NCBI GenBank assembly: GCA_002049455.2
Contig: KV919313.1
Coordinates: forward strand, 1 to 24,584
DNA: 24,584 nucleotides
Direction: 5' to 3'
DNA from: Porphyra umbilicalis
Lineage: Eukaryota; Rhodophyta; Bangiophyceae; Bangiales; Bangiaceae
Shown here: piece by piece, positions 9,321-18,043 of the stretch
Numbering within the stretch: position 1 is the first letter of the stretch
How the letters are laid out: each line of letters begins with the position of its first letter
Program-made: the position numbers and the translations under genes
The notes under the pieces: model-generated
Told to the model about the DNA's origin: nothing
Databases searched by the model: none
What the model saw: only the letters and a program-made list of their open reading frames with translations

Positions 9321-9890
9321 ATGTCCCTGCGGGCGTCCACGTGCAGGCGCGCGCGCCCGAGCCATCCGCCCCGGAGCGCGCCGGCCCCCCATTCAGGCGA
9401 CGCCGTGCTTGTGACATTCCCAAGTCACGCACGGCTAGCCGACAGCCCCACCCTCCCCTGCCCTCTAGCCTCACACCTACATCCGCCTTCGCCGCCGCTA
9501 CCGCGCAGCCCAGCCGCCCCCCGGGGCAAACGCCACGCTACTCCCGTCCCCTCGTCCATGGTGGCTAGGGTTGTTGCCAGCAGCAAGCGTATCGCAGCAG
9601 GGGGTGCGGGTGCAGGGGCCGCCGCCGCCGCCGTAGGGGCTGCCACCGACAAGCCAGCGTCTTCACCCCTTACCCCTCCAGCCCCACGGCCCCTCCACCC
9701 CTCCACAACCACCCGATCGTACCGCCCTTCCCGGTCTCCTCCCCCCACGACGTACCGCGCGGTCAGCTGCGCGACATCTCGCACGGCCAGTTTCGCCACC
9801 GCGACACCACTACCCCCTCGCACGGGCCACACGCACGGCGCCGCCATCTCCTCGTCACAGGCCCGTGCACAGCACCACGCTGGCAGCTGA
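9321..9890 (+). CDS. Candidate small protein, Ser/Arg/Pro-rich, unknown
   Basis: A 189-codon frame starts at the first ATG downstream of the G-box/TATA pair and ends at a TGA just before a transposon. The N-terminus (MSLRASTCRRARPSHPPRS) is rich in Ser and Arg and lacks acidic residues, as in organelle transit peptides. The rest is Pro/Ala/Ser/Thr-rich with no domain. Third positions are G/C-rich at the beginning and less so later. A minus-strand frame (9425-9895) shares the same wobble positions and is the main alternative. I do not recognise either product. Confidence 0.3.
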   Translation: MSLRASTCRRARPSHPPRSAPAPHSGDAVLVTFPSHARLADSPTLPCPLASHLHPPSPPLPRSPAAPRGKRHATPVPSSMVARVVASSKRIAAGGAGAGAAAAAVGAATDKPASSPLTPPAPRPLHPSTTTRSYRPSRSPPPTTYRAVSCATSRTASFATATPLPPRTGHTHGAAISSSQARAQHHAGS

Positions 9891-10012
9891 GTCAAACCTT
9901 TCGCGACTGCCCGCTTCAGGCCCTTTCTTAGCTGCGGCTTCGTTCATGTCACGGTTCATGTGACGAAGTGGGGCGGCCAGCTATTGGCTGCAACGCGAAA
10001 CAATGTGATCCC

Positions 10013-10073
10013 ATGTGATCATACGAAGCAACGTCGGAAAAGAACTTTCTGACGTTGCTTCATGTGATCACAT
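10013..10073. repeat. Imperfect palindrome, 23-bp arms
   Basis: Arm 10013-10035 pairs with arm 10051-10073 at 21 of 23 positions around a 15-nt loop. The shared core is GACGTTGCTTC and its complement. It lies at the left subterminal part of the surrounding TIR element and just outside the nested element at 10086. Confidence 0.8.
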
Positions 10074-10085
10074 CGGCCATGCGGC

Positions 10086-10849
10086 TAGGCTTGTTGAGTG
10101 CGCCCCGAATTTCGGGGCGCTGGTGCATAATGCGCCCCTGAGCGCCCTTTGAGCGCTCAGTGCGCCCTGAGCGCCCCTCGAGCGCCCGTTGTAGCACCCA
10201 TAAATGATTAGGTAGCCCCCTCTTGTTCTTACGGTTTGACTGTGTTTCGTGGAAACTAGCGACCATCTGTGAATCTCTCCATGCAGGTGAAAGAAGGACT
10301 GTTGACGGTCATCCGCAAACCCCAATGTGTCTGCGTGCCGCCCACGGCGGCAGCTCCCAAGGACAAACAAGAGAACAGCTGAATATGTTCCAGGTGGTGA
10401 TGTAGACAACCAGACCGTCCGGCCATGAGGACAAGAAACGCACGCACACCATACACAGTAACGCCAACCTAGTCACGTCTTCAGCCTTGGCCAAGTAGAT
10501 ATCCTTGCCAAAGATGTCTTGCAGTCGTGGGAGGTGGTTGAAAAGGATGCTGCTGCTCTGGCTCCAAGACGAGGGCCATCGCTGCTGCCATGGCCACATC
10601 TTGACGTGCCCTTCCCGCCTTATCGCTGGGGTGCCTGCAGCCAGGGCTGCGTGCCCATAGAGGCTGCAGACAGAGTCGTAGGGCACTCGGTCGACCACAT
10701 AGTTAAAATGTTACGACAATTCTTATTCAGAGCGCCCATCAAAGCGCCCAGGAAACAGTGAGCGCTTGGCGCTCGAGCGCCCTCTGAGCGCCCATTGAGC
10801 AACTAGAATGCGCCCAAAAAGAGCGCCCTGGGCGCACTCAACAACCCTA
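10086..10849. mobile_element. Small hAT-like element with 8-bp target duplication
   Basis: Ends match as inverted repeats: TAGGCTTGTTGAGTGCGCCC at 10086 and TAGGGTTGTTGAGTGCGCCC read from 10849 inward, one mismatch in 20. Flanking octamers CATGCGGC (10078-10085) and CTTGCGGC (10850-10857) form an 8-bp duplication with one mismatch. An 8-bp duplication is typical of the hAT superfamily. Both subterminal zones are packed with GAGCGCCC/GGGCGCTC motifs, and a perfect hairpin lies at 10100-10120 (10-bp arms). At 764 bp it is too short for a transposase and shows none, so it is a MITE-like non-autonomous copy. It sits inside the element at 9918-11585 and is therefore the younger insertion. Confidence 0.75.
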
Positions 10850-11585
10850 CTTGCGGCGTGCTGGTCTTGCGGAACGGTTTCAAGTGCGAATTTGGAAACA
10901 ATCAATTCCAAATCGACCGGTGTGATGGACATTCGAGTCCATCGGCTCCTGCTGGCTGCAGCCGAAAGCGACGCCACAGTAGAGTCGGGCCACGTATTCC
11001 CCCTTCGTCGGCGACGCCACACGCCACCCAGCCTTGTCCGAATGACCAGCTGGCCCCCTACGCTGCCCTGTGGCAGATGGCCGCCTCTCCGTCGCCGTTT
11101 CTGTACGACAGCACAAATTCGAGAATTACTCAGTACGCCCGCAGCGCGATACGAACGTACGCTGCGGGTATCATGGTGGGCCCAAGCTGCGCCTTCGAAG
11201 GCACTTCTTCCCCGGCTGTGCACAGCCTGCTGCATGGACCATCCAGGGAGGCTATCCTGGTTCGTCGAACGTAGCGCCAAGGGTTCAATTTCAGGCTGTC
11301 TGGCTCGGCAACGAGGCGCCGGCAACGAGGGGAGGGCGACGAAGGCGTCGCCCACATGCCATATGTTGAACCACGGTGTTTTACAGCATCGGTGTGCGCC
11401 CGTGCCGAGCCTAGCAACCGAGCGCTCGAAGTCAGCTTTTTGACCGACAATCACTTACGTTAAATTCATCGAAAAAATTCCGCCTCACACTGTCATACGA
11501 AGGGACAACACACTACGACCTTTCTATGCTGAGAGCTCGTCACACGAAGCGTCACATGAACGAAGTAACTGCTAAGAAAGGGCCT

Positions 11586-12088
11586 CAGTCACTGCGCGCC
11601 ACGGTCACACAACATTCCTGTTTTAACTGTTGCTGTTTGCTGAAGTTTGGCCGACGCGAACAAGAACAACAACAGCGGAGGAGAGGCCTCGGCCAAATGG
11701 CGCGACTGAAAAACAACGTGCGCCAATCAAAACACGCTTGGACCCAATCCTGTTCCTGTTGGAGTGGGCGAAGTTTGAGAAAACATCATTTCTACATTTA
11801 GGCACCCCGCCCAAGACAGGATGTCACAGCAATGGATAGAGGCCTCCAGGCCACCTCCCCATGCCTTGGGGTCGTTAACAGCCCGAATGATTGGCCCACA
11901 TTGCTCGAGACGACAGACTCTGGTCAGCAATGACCGGGATCCCGTCGACCACCTCGATCGGGCCAACGTGCGCGTAGTACAGGCCGCTAGGCCGAAACTG
12001 GCGCAACATCTCCGGGTAGGTGGACCGATCGACATCGGGTCCTTCACCCATGCTGGTAGAAATGGGTGCTCACCCTTGTCGCCTGCGC
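11586..12088. other. Unassigned spacer
   Basis: Ordinary composition between the TIR element and a GC-rich minisatellite. Overlapping short frames on both strands contain no recognisable domain. I see no RNA gene and no repeat of note. Confidence 0.4.
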
Positions 12089-12372
12089 CGCCAGGAAAAC
12101 CGCCCGCGCCGCCGGCCCTTGCCACCCTTGCCTCCGGCCTCGCCGCCTTGCCGCCGTTGCCTCCGTCCTTGCCGCCTTTGCGCGCGCCGCCGGCCCTCGC
12201 CACCCTTGCCGCCGGTCTTGCCGCCCGTGCCGCCGAACTTGCCGCCCTTGCCGCCGCCGCGCTTAGCCGCCGGGCTTGCCGCCTGCGCCGCCGAGCTTGT
12301 CGCCCGCACCGCCGGCCTTGCCGCGCTTGCCACCCTTGCGCGCAGCCGCCGGGCTTGCCGCCCGCAGCACCA
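12089..12372. repeat. Degenerate GCCGCC-TTGCC minisatellite
   Basis: Irregular repetition of GCCGCC followed by CTTGCC or similar, in steps that are mostly multiples of three. On the minus strand it translates to Gly/Lys-rich strings (GGKGGKFGGTGGKTGGKGG) and on plus to Ala/Leu/Pro-rich strings. The units shift between frames, and I cannot tie the tract to a complete gene on either strand. Confidence 0.6.
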
Positions 12373-13460
12373 ACCGCACCGCCGTCGCCGCCGCAGGGCA
12401 CGCCGCTCCCCCTGGCCACCCCGCCCACACCCACCGAGTCCCCCCCCCAACCTTGCCGTTGCCCACCTCACGGTGGCGCGCCCCAACTCAAGAAATGCCG
12501 ATAGGCCTCAACCTGTGCGCGAGCACGATGAAACGGGGAAGGCCCCGTGCCGACAATCCGCCCGCCCGCGCACGGCACGGTGTGAACCGGCCGCGAGGTA
12601 TGCACCCCCTCGGCCCCACGAACCCGCGTCCCGACTTTCGCCTTGTCGCCGGGGTAGTCAAATCGCGACGAAGTTGGCGCCTCCCGGCACCGACGACGGT
12701 ACCTCCAGCACGTGCTGCACGACACGCCGCAACACCTACGGGCCTTAGCCCCGGCCCCCGGCCCCCGCACCCGCACCCGCACTCATGCGTAGACCGGCCT
12801 GCGCGGTCGTGCTTACGCGTAAGCGTCAATCTGACCCGCAGCGCAAGCTGCTCGCCACACACGCGCGCGCGTACGTGGTCGGACGGTCGCGGCCAACGCC
12901 GGCGAACCGCCACCTCCCCCCGATCGGGACGGATCGGCGCCCCTCCACGACTCCCGCCGCCCGGGCGGTTACGCCCGCGCGGGCCCGTAAGAGTCCGCGA
13001 CCGCCCAATCGGGTGTCACCATCCTCGGATCTCACCGGGACGGTTCGAATCTCGCGTTGGACGTTTGTAGCATTTTTCGCCCGCAATTGGCAAATTGCCA
13101 CCGGTAGCCCCCTTGACTGGCCAAAGCCCACGTACTGTGCGAATTGGCCTGTGGCATGCCCTTTGGGGGGTTACTTCCGCATTGTTAATTTTTTATTGCT
13201 TGTTTGCTTGCCTGTCTTATCTGTCTGCCGGCACTCATTACGATCTCTTGTGATCGGACGGTCGATCGACCAGTGCCCTCGTTTGTATTAAATCACCATG
13301 GGCCCGGGATCGCCGTCGTGGGCACCACCCGGCTCCCCATCGGATGCCCTTCAACAAAAGGTCTTTCTTCCTGGCCGCGACGGCGATAGAACTCGCTTTA
13401 TTGCTTGGCTACGGTCGGTCCCAATACACTGGGAATTGAACCAACGTTATTAATACCACA
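12373..13460. other. Unassigned region
   Basis: GC-rich to about 13050, then AT-richer. Plus and minus frames overlap (plus to 13070, minus 12468-12913), but neither shows a domain. A T-loop-like string near 13042 does not fold into a tRNA arm. Nothing further is supported. Confidence 0.35.
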
Positions 13461-13462
13461 GA

Positions 13463-13609
13463 TCGGATGAAAAAAAATACTAACTGTCGACTGTACCGTT
13501 CCGAAGAGTGTCCTGCTGACATGCCAGGCGGTAGGTCTCCAGACAGAGTATTAAGTGCTCGGATGAAGAAAAATACTGTCGACAGGGTCGTTCCAAAGGC
13601 TGTCCTGCT
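13463..13609. repeat. Diverged direct repeat of about 55 bp
   Basis: Segments 13463-13517 and 13559-13609 both start TCGGATGAA plus an A-rich run, then AATACT, TGTCGAC, CGTTCC and end TGTCCTGCT, with small indels between. They are separated by 41 bases. This could be a remnant of transposon subterminal sequence, but no matching end was found. Confidence 0.7.
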
Positions 13610-13980
13610 TCTTTATCTGCAGGGCTTTTTCTCATCCATCCCTATGCTTTGTCTGTCATGTTGGGCACCGACGTAGTTCTGAACTTATCCTGGGTAAGCG
13701 CTTATCGCGTGACGACACTACTATCTCTCGTCGAGGCTGTTGCCTGGCTCCAAAGGCAGTCTGGAACCCGTCCGCGTACTCATTCTACGGGTATCGCTGA
13801 TCCCCGAATTTTGTCCTGGTGGACAGAGACTGACTTGCGGACCGACTCTCTCCACCAATCAGATGCGCCCCTGGGAGTGACTTGGTGCTCCTGATTGCTT
13901 ACATGTGCCCATACAGCTCTTGGTCTGATATCAGGACCATCCGCCATCCAAGACCAGTCTGATGGTCGGATCGGACCACG

Positions 13981-14777
13981 TATTGCAGTCTCCCCAATTT
14001 TGGCCGATCCCGACAAGAACAACTGTGCAGAACAGATGCACGATATGGTGCGTGTCCCAAAAATGAGACATGCGCGTTTTCTGGAAGACTGGCACATCAC
14101 TGCGCGGGGGCAGGCGGGGTGGGGTACGAGAAAAATTTCAACTGGCCTCCATGGAAAGAGCCTCTCCCGAGACGTTCTTGCCTGACAACTCCCTAGTACC
14201 TGCCTGTGGGCCCTGTTCTGTGGACCTCTCAGCTAACTCCGATCTTGGAGCCAGTCTTTTTCAGGTTCTTAGGGTTACAGGTTTGCAACGCCTATGCTCA
14301 TGTGCTAACTGGAGCTTCGATGAGGGGTGTCCTACATCTTGTTTTCCTCACAGGGGGCTACATGGGGGTCTTTTTCACGTTTTTATTGGTAAGGTGGTGC
14401 CCTTTTCTTCGTGCACAAACTCTCAGCACATGCCTGCCCTAGTATCCGTGCATTTGATTGGGGGGCGTGATCGTCACCTGTCAAAGCTGCAATGAATGAT
14501 ACTTCCCCCCATGACACGTGAGGATGTGCCGCCTCTCTTAACAGTGTCAGGGGCCGTTCTGGCCACGCAGAGGGTCCGAGTGGGTCACATTACATCATCG
14601 GACCGTTGCAGAAGGCCAGTGGGCCGAGAAAATATAGAAAAAACCGCGATGTCTCATTTTTGGGACACGCACCATAGCCATCCATCCGGCCGGATATGAC
14701 CTCTCAACCAATTAGAAGTTGTGCGGACTGTAGGTTGTTCTTCTCCGGATCGGCCAGAATCGGGGAAGACTGCAATA
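13981..14777. repeat. Fold-back repeat enclosing a TA-flanked element
   Basis: Left arm 13981-14023 and right arm 14734-14777 are inverted copies with about five mismatches in 43. Shared blocks are TATTGCAGTCT, TGGCCGATCC and AAGAACAAC. The arms flank the TIR element at 14046-14674. They are probably the ends of an older MITE or fold-back element into which the TA-flanked element jumped. No target duplication is visible outside the arms. Confidence 0.6.
14046..14674 (+). mobile_element. TA-flanked TIR element, copy 1
   Basis: Ends begin TGGTGCGTGTCCCAAAAATG and its exact complement, continuing to about 26 bp of terminal inverted repeat, with TA on both outer flanks (14044-14045, 14675-14676). 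TA duplication is the hallmark of Tc1/mariner-type insertion. The 629-bp body contains a plus-strand frame from the ATG at 14151 (MERASPETFL...) to a TGA at 14493-14495. The same frame then continues to about 14699. It has no DDE/D signature that I can see. A second copy lies inverted at 16807-17434, about 90% identical by eye. Probably non-autonomous. Confidence 0.75.
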
Positions 14778-15317
14778 AGTTCCAAATACGATCTGCAGGA
14801 CGACTCGAGCGGATTGGGAAGATAATCTTCGCGATTGTTTGACACATTTTCAGGAGTTTTCTGCAGGATAGTCTGCGGAGTTGGATGCGGTCAAAATCGA
14901 AATAACTTCTCCTTATTTTCGGGAGTTTTATACCGCCACACAGTGCACCGCCCCGAGGCTGTTTGTTGCGCTCTGCGCTTTCTTTGATGAGTGCCGGGGT
15001 TGACTGTTGGTCCATTCCGTTGCGGACGCGATTCCGCGTAGCGGCCAGCGCGCGGCGGGGGAAAGTCGGGTCAGGCGGTGCGTGGCGGGGGAGTCGGGCA
15101 CGCCACGCATGCCGCATGCATGCAAAGGAGGCGCATGACGGGAAAAAAGGAGAAGGTCCCCCAACGGTGAACGTGGCATGTCGACGGAAGGCGCAACGGA
15201 GGCACGACAACAATACAAAACAGCTGGCACCCTTGAGCAAGTCGGTGACAAAGAACAACAACGAGCAATTCACACCCTGCACTGCCAAGCAGAAAACATA
15301 CAAGAAAGAGACAGTCG
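14778..15317. other. Spacer downstream of the GTPase gene
   Basis: Contains the probable 3' flank of the minus-strand GTPase gene. No AATAAA is found on that strand near the stop. Frames on both strands here are short and unrecognised. Confidence 0.4.
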
Positions 15318-16144
15318 CTAGAGACCAAAGGGCACCAAAAGTATGGCGCCAGCGGCGGCAGCGCCCAGCGCTAGACCACCCACGACATCGCCTGCAACTT
15401 TGACAGCGTCGTCCGCGACGTTACCTGCGCCCTTCGCCAGGTTCTTGAACGATTCCCACTTCGATCCGTTCTTGGCACGGAGCTCAGCCAGCTCCTCCTC
15501 CATCTGCTCCACCTTGGCCCTGAAGTCCTCCACTGACACTTCGATGTGGAGGCCCGGCTTCACGCCCATCACGCGCATCTTGGATATCGCGGTGACCAAG
15601 ACGTTCTTGTGCTCCGCCGGGAACTCCCCGTTCTTGATGTCCTTCAGCCTCTTGTCCTCCGGTACGTAGAAGAGCTGGTCCGGTTGATACACGCACTCAA
15701 CCTGGTCCCGAAACACCCTGGCGCCAGTCGTGAGTGGGTTGCCCCACAAGCGCAGTTCGCCAGCCGACATCTTATTGATCAGGACGCTAAAGCGGCGATC
15801 CACCACGACGCCCGCGGCCAACAGGGCCTTCAGCACTATGCGCATAGTAGCCAAGTTGGACGCCCGAATGCGTCCCGCCTCCACGGTGATGACGAAGATC
15901 AGCTTGACGTTGCCGCCCCACTGGACAGCATTCTGAATGGCCACAGCCGCAGCCTTCCGGTGCTTGGTGTCGTCTAAGCCGGGCGTATCCGAGTAGCGCT
16001 TGCCGTTGATCACCTTCGAGTCCAGCGCCTTGGTGAGCCCTGATCCGCGCGAGAGGCCGCCTCGAATGAAACGTTGCCGCACAGAGCGTTGAGCAGCGTG
16101 CTCTTGCCACAGCCAGGGTCGCCAACCAAGATCATGTGCTCCAT
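15318..16144 (-). CDS. AIG1/septin-like P-loop GTPase with one frameshift
   Basis: A GTPase of the septin/AIG1/Toc-related group, about 275 residues. Seen in order: start ATG at 16144, G1 loop GDPGCGKST (residues 8-16), a G2-region threonine in GSGLTKAL, G3 DTPGLDD (about 53), hydrophobic VKLIFVITVEAGRIR, G4 NKMS (about 124-127), an acidic/Lys coiled-coil-like helix (VEQMEEELAELRAK) and a C-terminal hydrophobic tail rich in Gly/Ala/Leu/Val that could anchor it in a membrane. The P-loop lies in one frame and everything from GGLSRGSG onward in another. Restoring one base within about 16055-16072 would join them, so the copy has either a 1-nt deletion or a sequence error. It is flanked by transposons on both sides. 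Cellular role unknown. The assignment to AIG1/IAN rather than another septin-like branch is tentative. Confidence 0.75.
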
Positions 16145-16389
16145 GGCGGATTGAAAGGGGCGCCAGATGGCTTGCCTTAGAGATGGAGGTGGGCGGGGAG
16201 GGCTTGGCGCGGAGGGGTGAATGGAGGGGGGTGGGCGGAGCAGCCTTCCGCGAGCACCAGAATGGAAGGTCCCCTCATCCTCTTATACGAATTTATCCGA
16301 GCGTCACCTCTGTGTCGAGTCCAGTGCTGTGCTCTAGCTTGCCACAAGGGCACCTATGCCCGGGCTGGGCCCGCCCCGCGCCGAAAGCC

Positions 16390-16587
16390 ATGCGCTGGGT
16401 GTGTCGATGCGTGGTGCCGCCGAACGAGCCGCTCAGCGAGTACGAACTCGTTACCAATCGGCACCGTCGATACCGATGCGCTGGATGCATCGGTGCCCCG
16501 CGCCCGGGCCCGACCCGCACGAACGATACCCTTTGTCAACAATGCCACCTGGTTTACCTGAACTGCCGCGACTGCTTGTTGCGGTGA
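16390..16587 (+). CDS. Candidate small Cys-rich protein
   Basis: A 65-codon frame starting MRWVCRC and ending NCRDCLLR, divergent from the GTPase gene. It holds four Cys pairs (CRC, CAGC, CQQC, CRDC), which could bind two zinc ions as in short zinc-ribbon or treble-clef folds. The frame is open upstream to 16183, but that part is Gly/Arg-rich and less protein-like. No homologue recognised. A chance frame is quite possible. Confidence 0.25.
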   Translation: MRWVCRCVVPPNEPLSEYELVTNRHRRYRCAGCIGAPRPGPTRTNDTLCQQCHLVYLNCRDCLLR

Positions 16588-16661
16588 AGCACGGTGCATC
16601 TCTTTTGATGGATTGGACATCGTTATCTTAGACAGTTAGGGTCATCGGCGGTCATCGGGGC

Positions 16662-17933
16662 TAGCTAGGGTTGTTATGTGAGCCTTGAGGCGCTCGCAGA
16701 TAGGGCGCTAATAGGGCGCAATTTGGGCAATTTTACGCCCAGCGCCCCCAACCTGCTGGGCGTTATTAGGGCGCTAGTTAACAGTTTTAGGATTGACCAG
16801 TACGTATGGTGCGTGTCCCAAAAATGAGACATCTCGGTTTTTTCTTTTTTTCTCGGCCCAGTGGCCTTCTGCAACGGTCCGATAATGTAATGTGACCCAC
16901 TCGGTCCCACTGTGCTTCCAGAACAGCCCCTGACAGTGTTAACAGAGGCGGCACATCCTGACGTGTCATGGGGGAAAGTGTCATTCCTTGTAACTTCGAC
17001 AGGTGACAATCACGCGGCCCAATCAAATGCACAGATACTAGAGCAGGCATGTGCTGACAATTTGTGCACGAAGAAAAGGGCACCACCTTACCAATAAAAA
17101 TGTGAAAAATACCCCCATGTAGCCCCCTGTGAGGAAAACACGATTTGGGACACCCCTCATCGAAGCTCCAGTTAGCACATGAGCTTAGGCGTTGCAAACC
17201 TTTAACCCCAAGAACCTGAAAAAGACTGGCTCCAAGATCAGGGCTATCTGAGAGATCCACAGAACAGGGCCCACAGGCGGGTATTAAGGAGTTGTCAGCC
17301 AAGAACGTCTCGGGAGAGGCTCGTTCCATGGAGGCCAGTCGAGAATTTTCTCGTACCCCACGCCGCCTGCGCCCGTGCAGTGATGTGTCAGTCCTTCAGA
17401 AAACGCGCATGTCTCATTTTTGGGACACGCACCATAGCTGGCCTCGACCCGGAATATGCTGCCTTGTCAGGGCTCCTCAGAATCGAGCATTGCAAAACAG
17501 GTCATCTGGGGGGAGGGGTGCTGTTTGACCACGCCTTGCAACAATGCTGTCGAGGGTATTTAACTCAAGGGAGCAGTGCTCTGATTCGATCCATCGACGC
17601 AATAACGACGTTTTGTTCATTCTGGGGGAATGGGGCGCGGACGCCTGAACAACGCCCTTTGAGCGCCGTTACTTGGGCGCCAGCATCAACAGCCGATCAC
17701 GATCCCTCCGTCAGCTGCTTCGGAAAGACCAGATGAGGTCAAGTCTCCTTGAAACTGGTTATTCACAAGAAATCGACTCCTCGATCTGGAAAAGCATGGT
17801 GGGCTGCAGCTTTATTGGATGGGGGGCTACCGGGGGCGCTTAGGGAGCTGGGGGCGCTGGTAGGCGCCGTTAAGGCGCAGAAGGCGCTAATACGCTCAGC
17901 GCCCCCAAAATAGGGGCTCACATAGCAACCCTA
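16662..17933. mobile_element. hAT-like element carrying a nested insertion
   Basis: Terminal inverted repeats TAGGGTTGTTATGTGAGCC (from 16666) and TAGGGTTGCTATGTGAGCC (read inward from 17933), one mismatch in 19. The octamer ATCGGGGC flanks both sides (16654-16661 and 17934-17941). This leaves four extra bases, TAGC, at the left end, and the duplication could also be read as 9 bp. An 8-bp duplication suggests hAT. GGGCGCTAAT/GGCGC motifs crowd both subterminal zones. Removing the nested element at 16807-17434 leaves about 640 bp, with no transposase, so it is non-autonomous. Its first eight terminal bases match those of the element at 10086-10849. Confidence 0.75.
16807..17434 (-). mobile_element. 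TA-flanked TIR element, copy 2 (nested, inverted)
   Basis: Same 20-base terminus TGGTGCGTGTCCCAAAAATG at both ends in inverted orientation, with TA at 16805-16806 and 17435-17436. Its sequence is the reverse complement of the element at 14046-14674, about nine bases in ten identical by eye, 628 versus 629 bp. The frame open in copy 1 is open here without the TGA (minus strand, from 17329 down to 16787). Differences between copies are not clearly biased to synonymous sites, so protein-level constraint is not shown. It interrupts the hAT-like element at 16662-17933 and so inserted later. Confidence 0.75.
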
Positions 17934-18043
17934 ATCGGGGCTCATCATGGGCCATTGCCGATCCCAAAAAACCCGTTCAAATGACGTGGCCCATACGGCA
18001 AACCGATTAAGTCGACCCATCGGCGAAGGGCTCCTACCCCCTT

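Larger units (their letters stand above)
9918..11585. mobile_element. TIR DNA element, interrupted by a second element
   Basis: The left end AGGCCCTTTCTTAGC at 9918, followed by CTTCGTTCATGT, reappears as its reverse complement at 11541-11585. The imperfect terminal repeats are about 45 bp. ACGAAG/CTTCGT motifs recur inside both ends (about 9938, 9963, 10022, 11501, 11545), as subterminal transposase-binding repeats do. No target-site duplication is clear. The interior outside the nested element at 10086-10849 has no recognisable transposase. Frames at 10850-11454 overlap on both strands without a domain, so the element is probably non-autonomous. Confidence 0.6.

Noticed and set aside
9425..9895. 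Minus-strand frame in the 9321-9890 block
   Set aside because: The G-box/TATA pair favours the plus strand. I kept the minus reading only as an alternative because wobble positions coincide.
13030..13062. tRNA-like T-loop string GGTTCGAATC
   Set aside because: The flanking bases do not form a T-stem, and no acceptor, D or anticodon arms are found at tRNA spacing.
13400..13445. Possible minus-strand tRNA 3' half (GGTTCAATTCC)
   Set aside because: Only three of five T-stem pairs form, and the rest of a cloverleaf is missing.
15546..15977. Plus-strand frame antisense to the GTPase
   Set aside because: The minus strand carries the G3 and G4 motifs, so this frame is a shadow.
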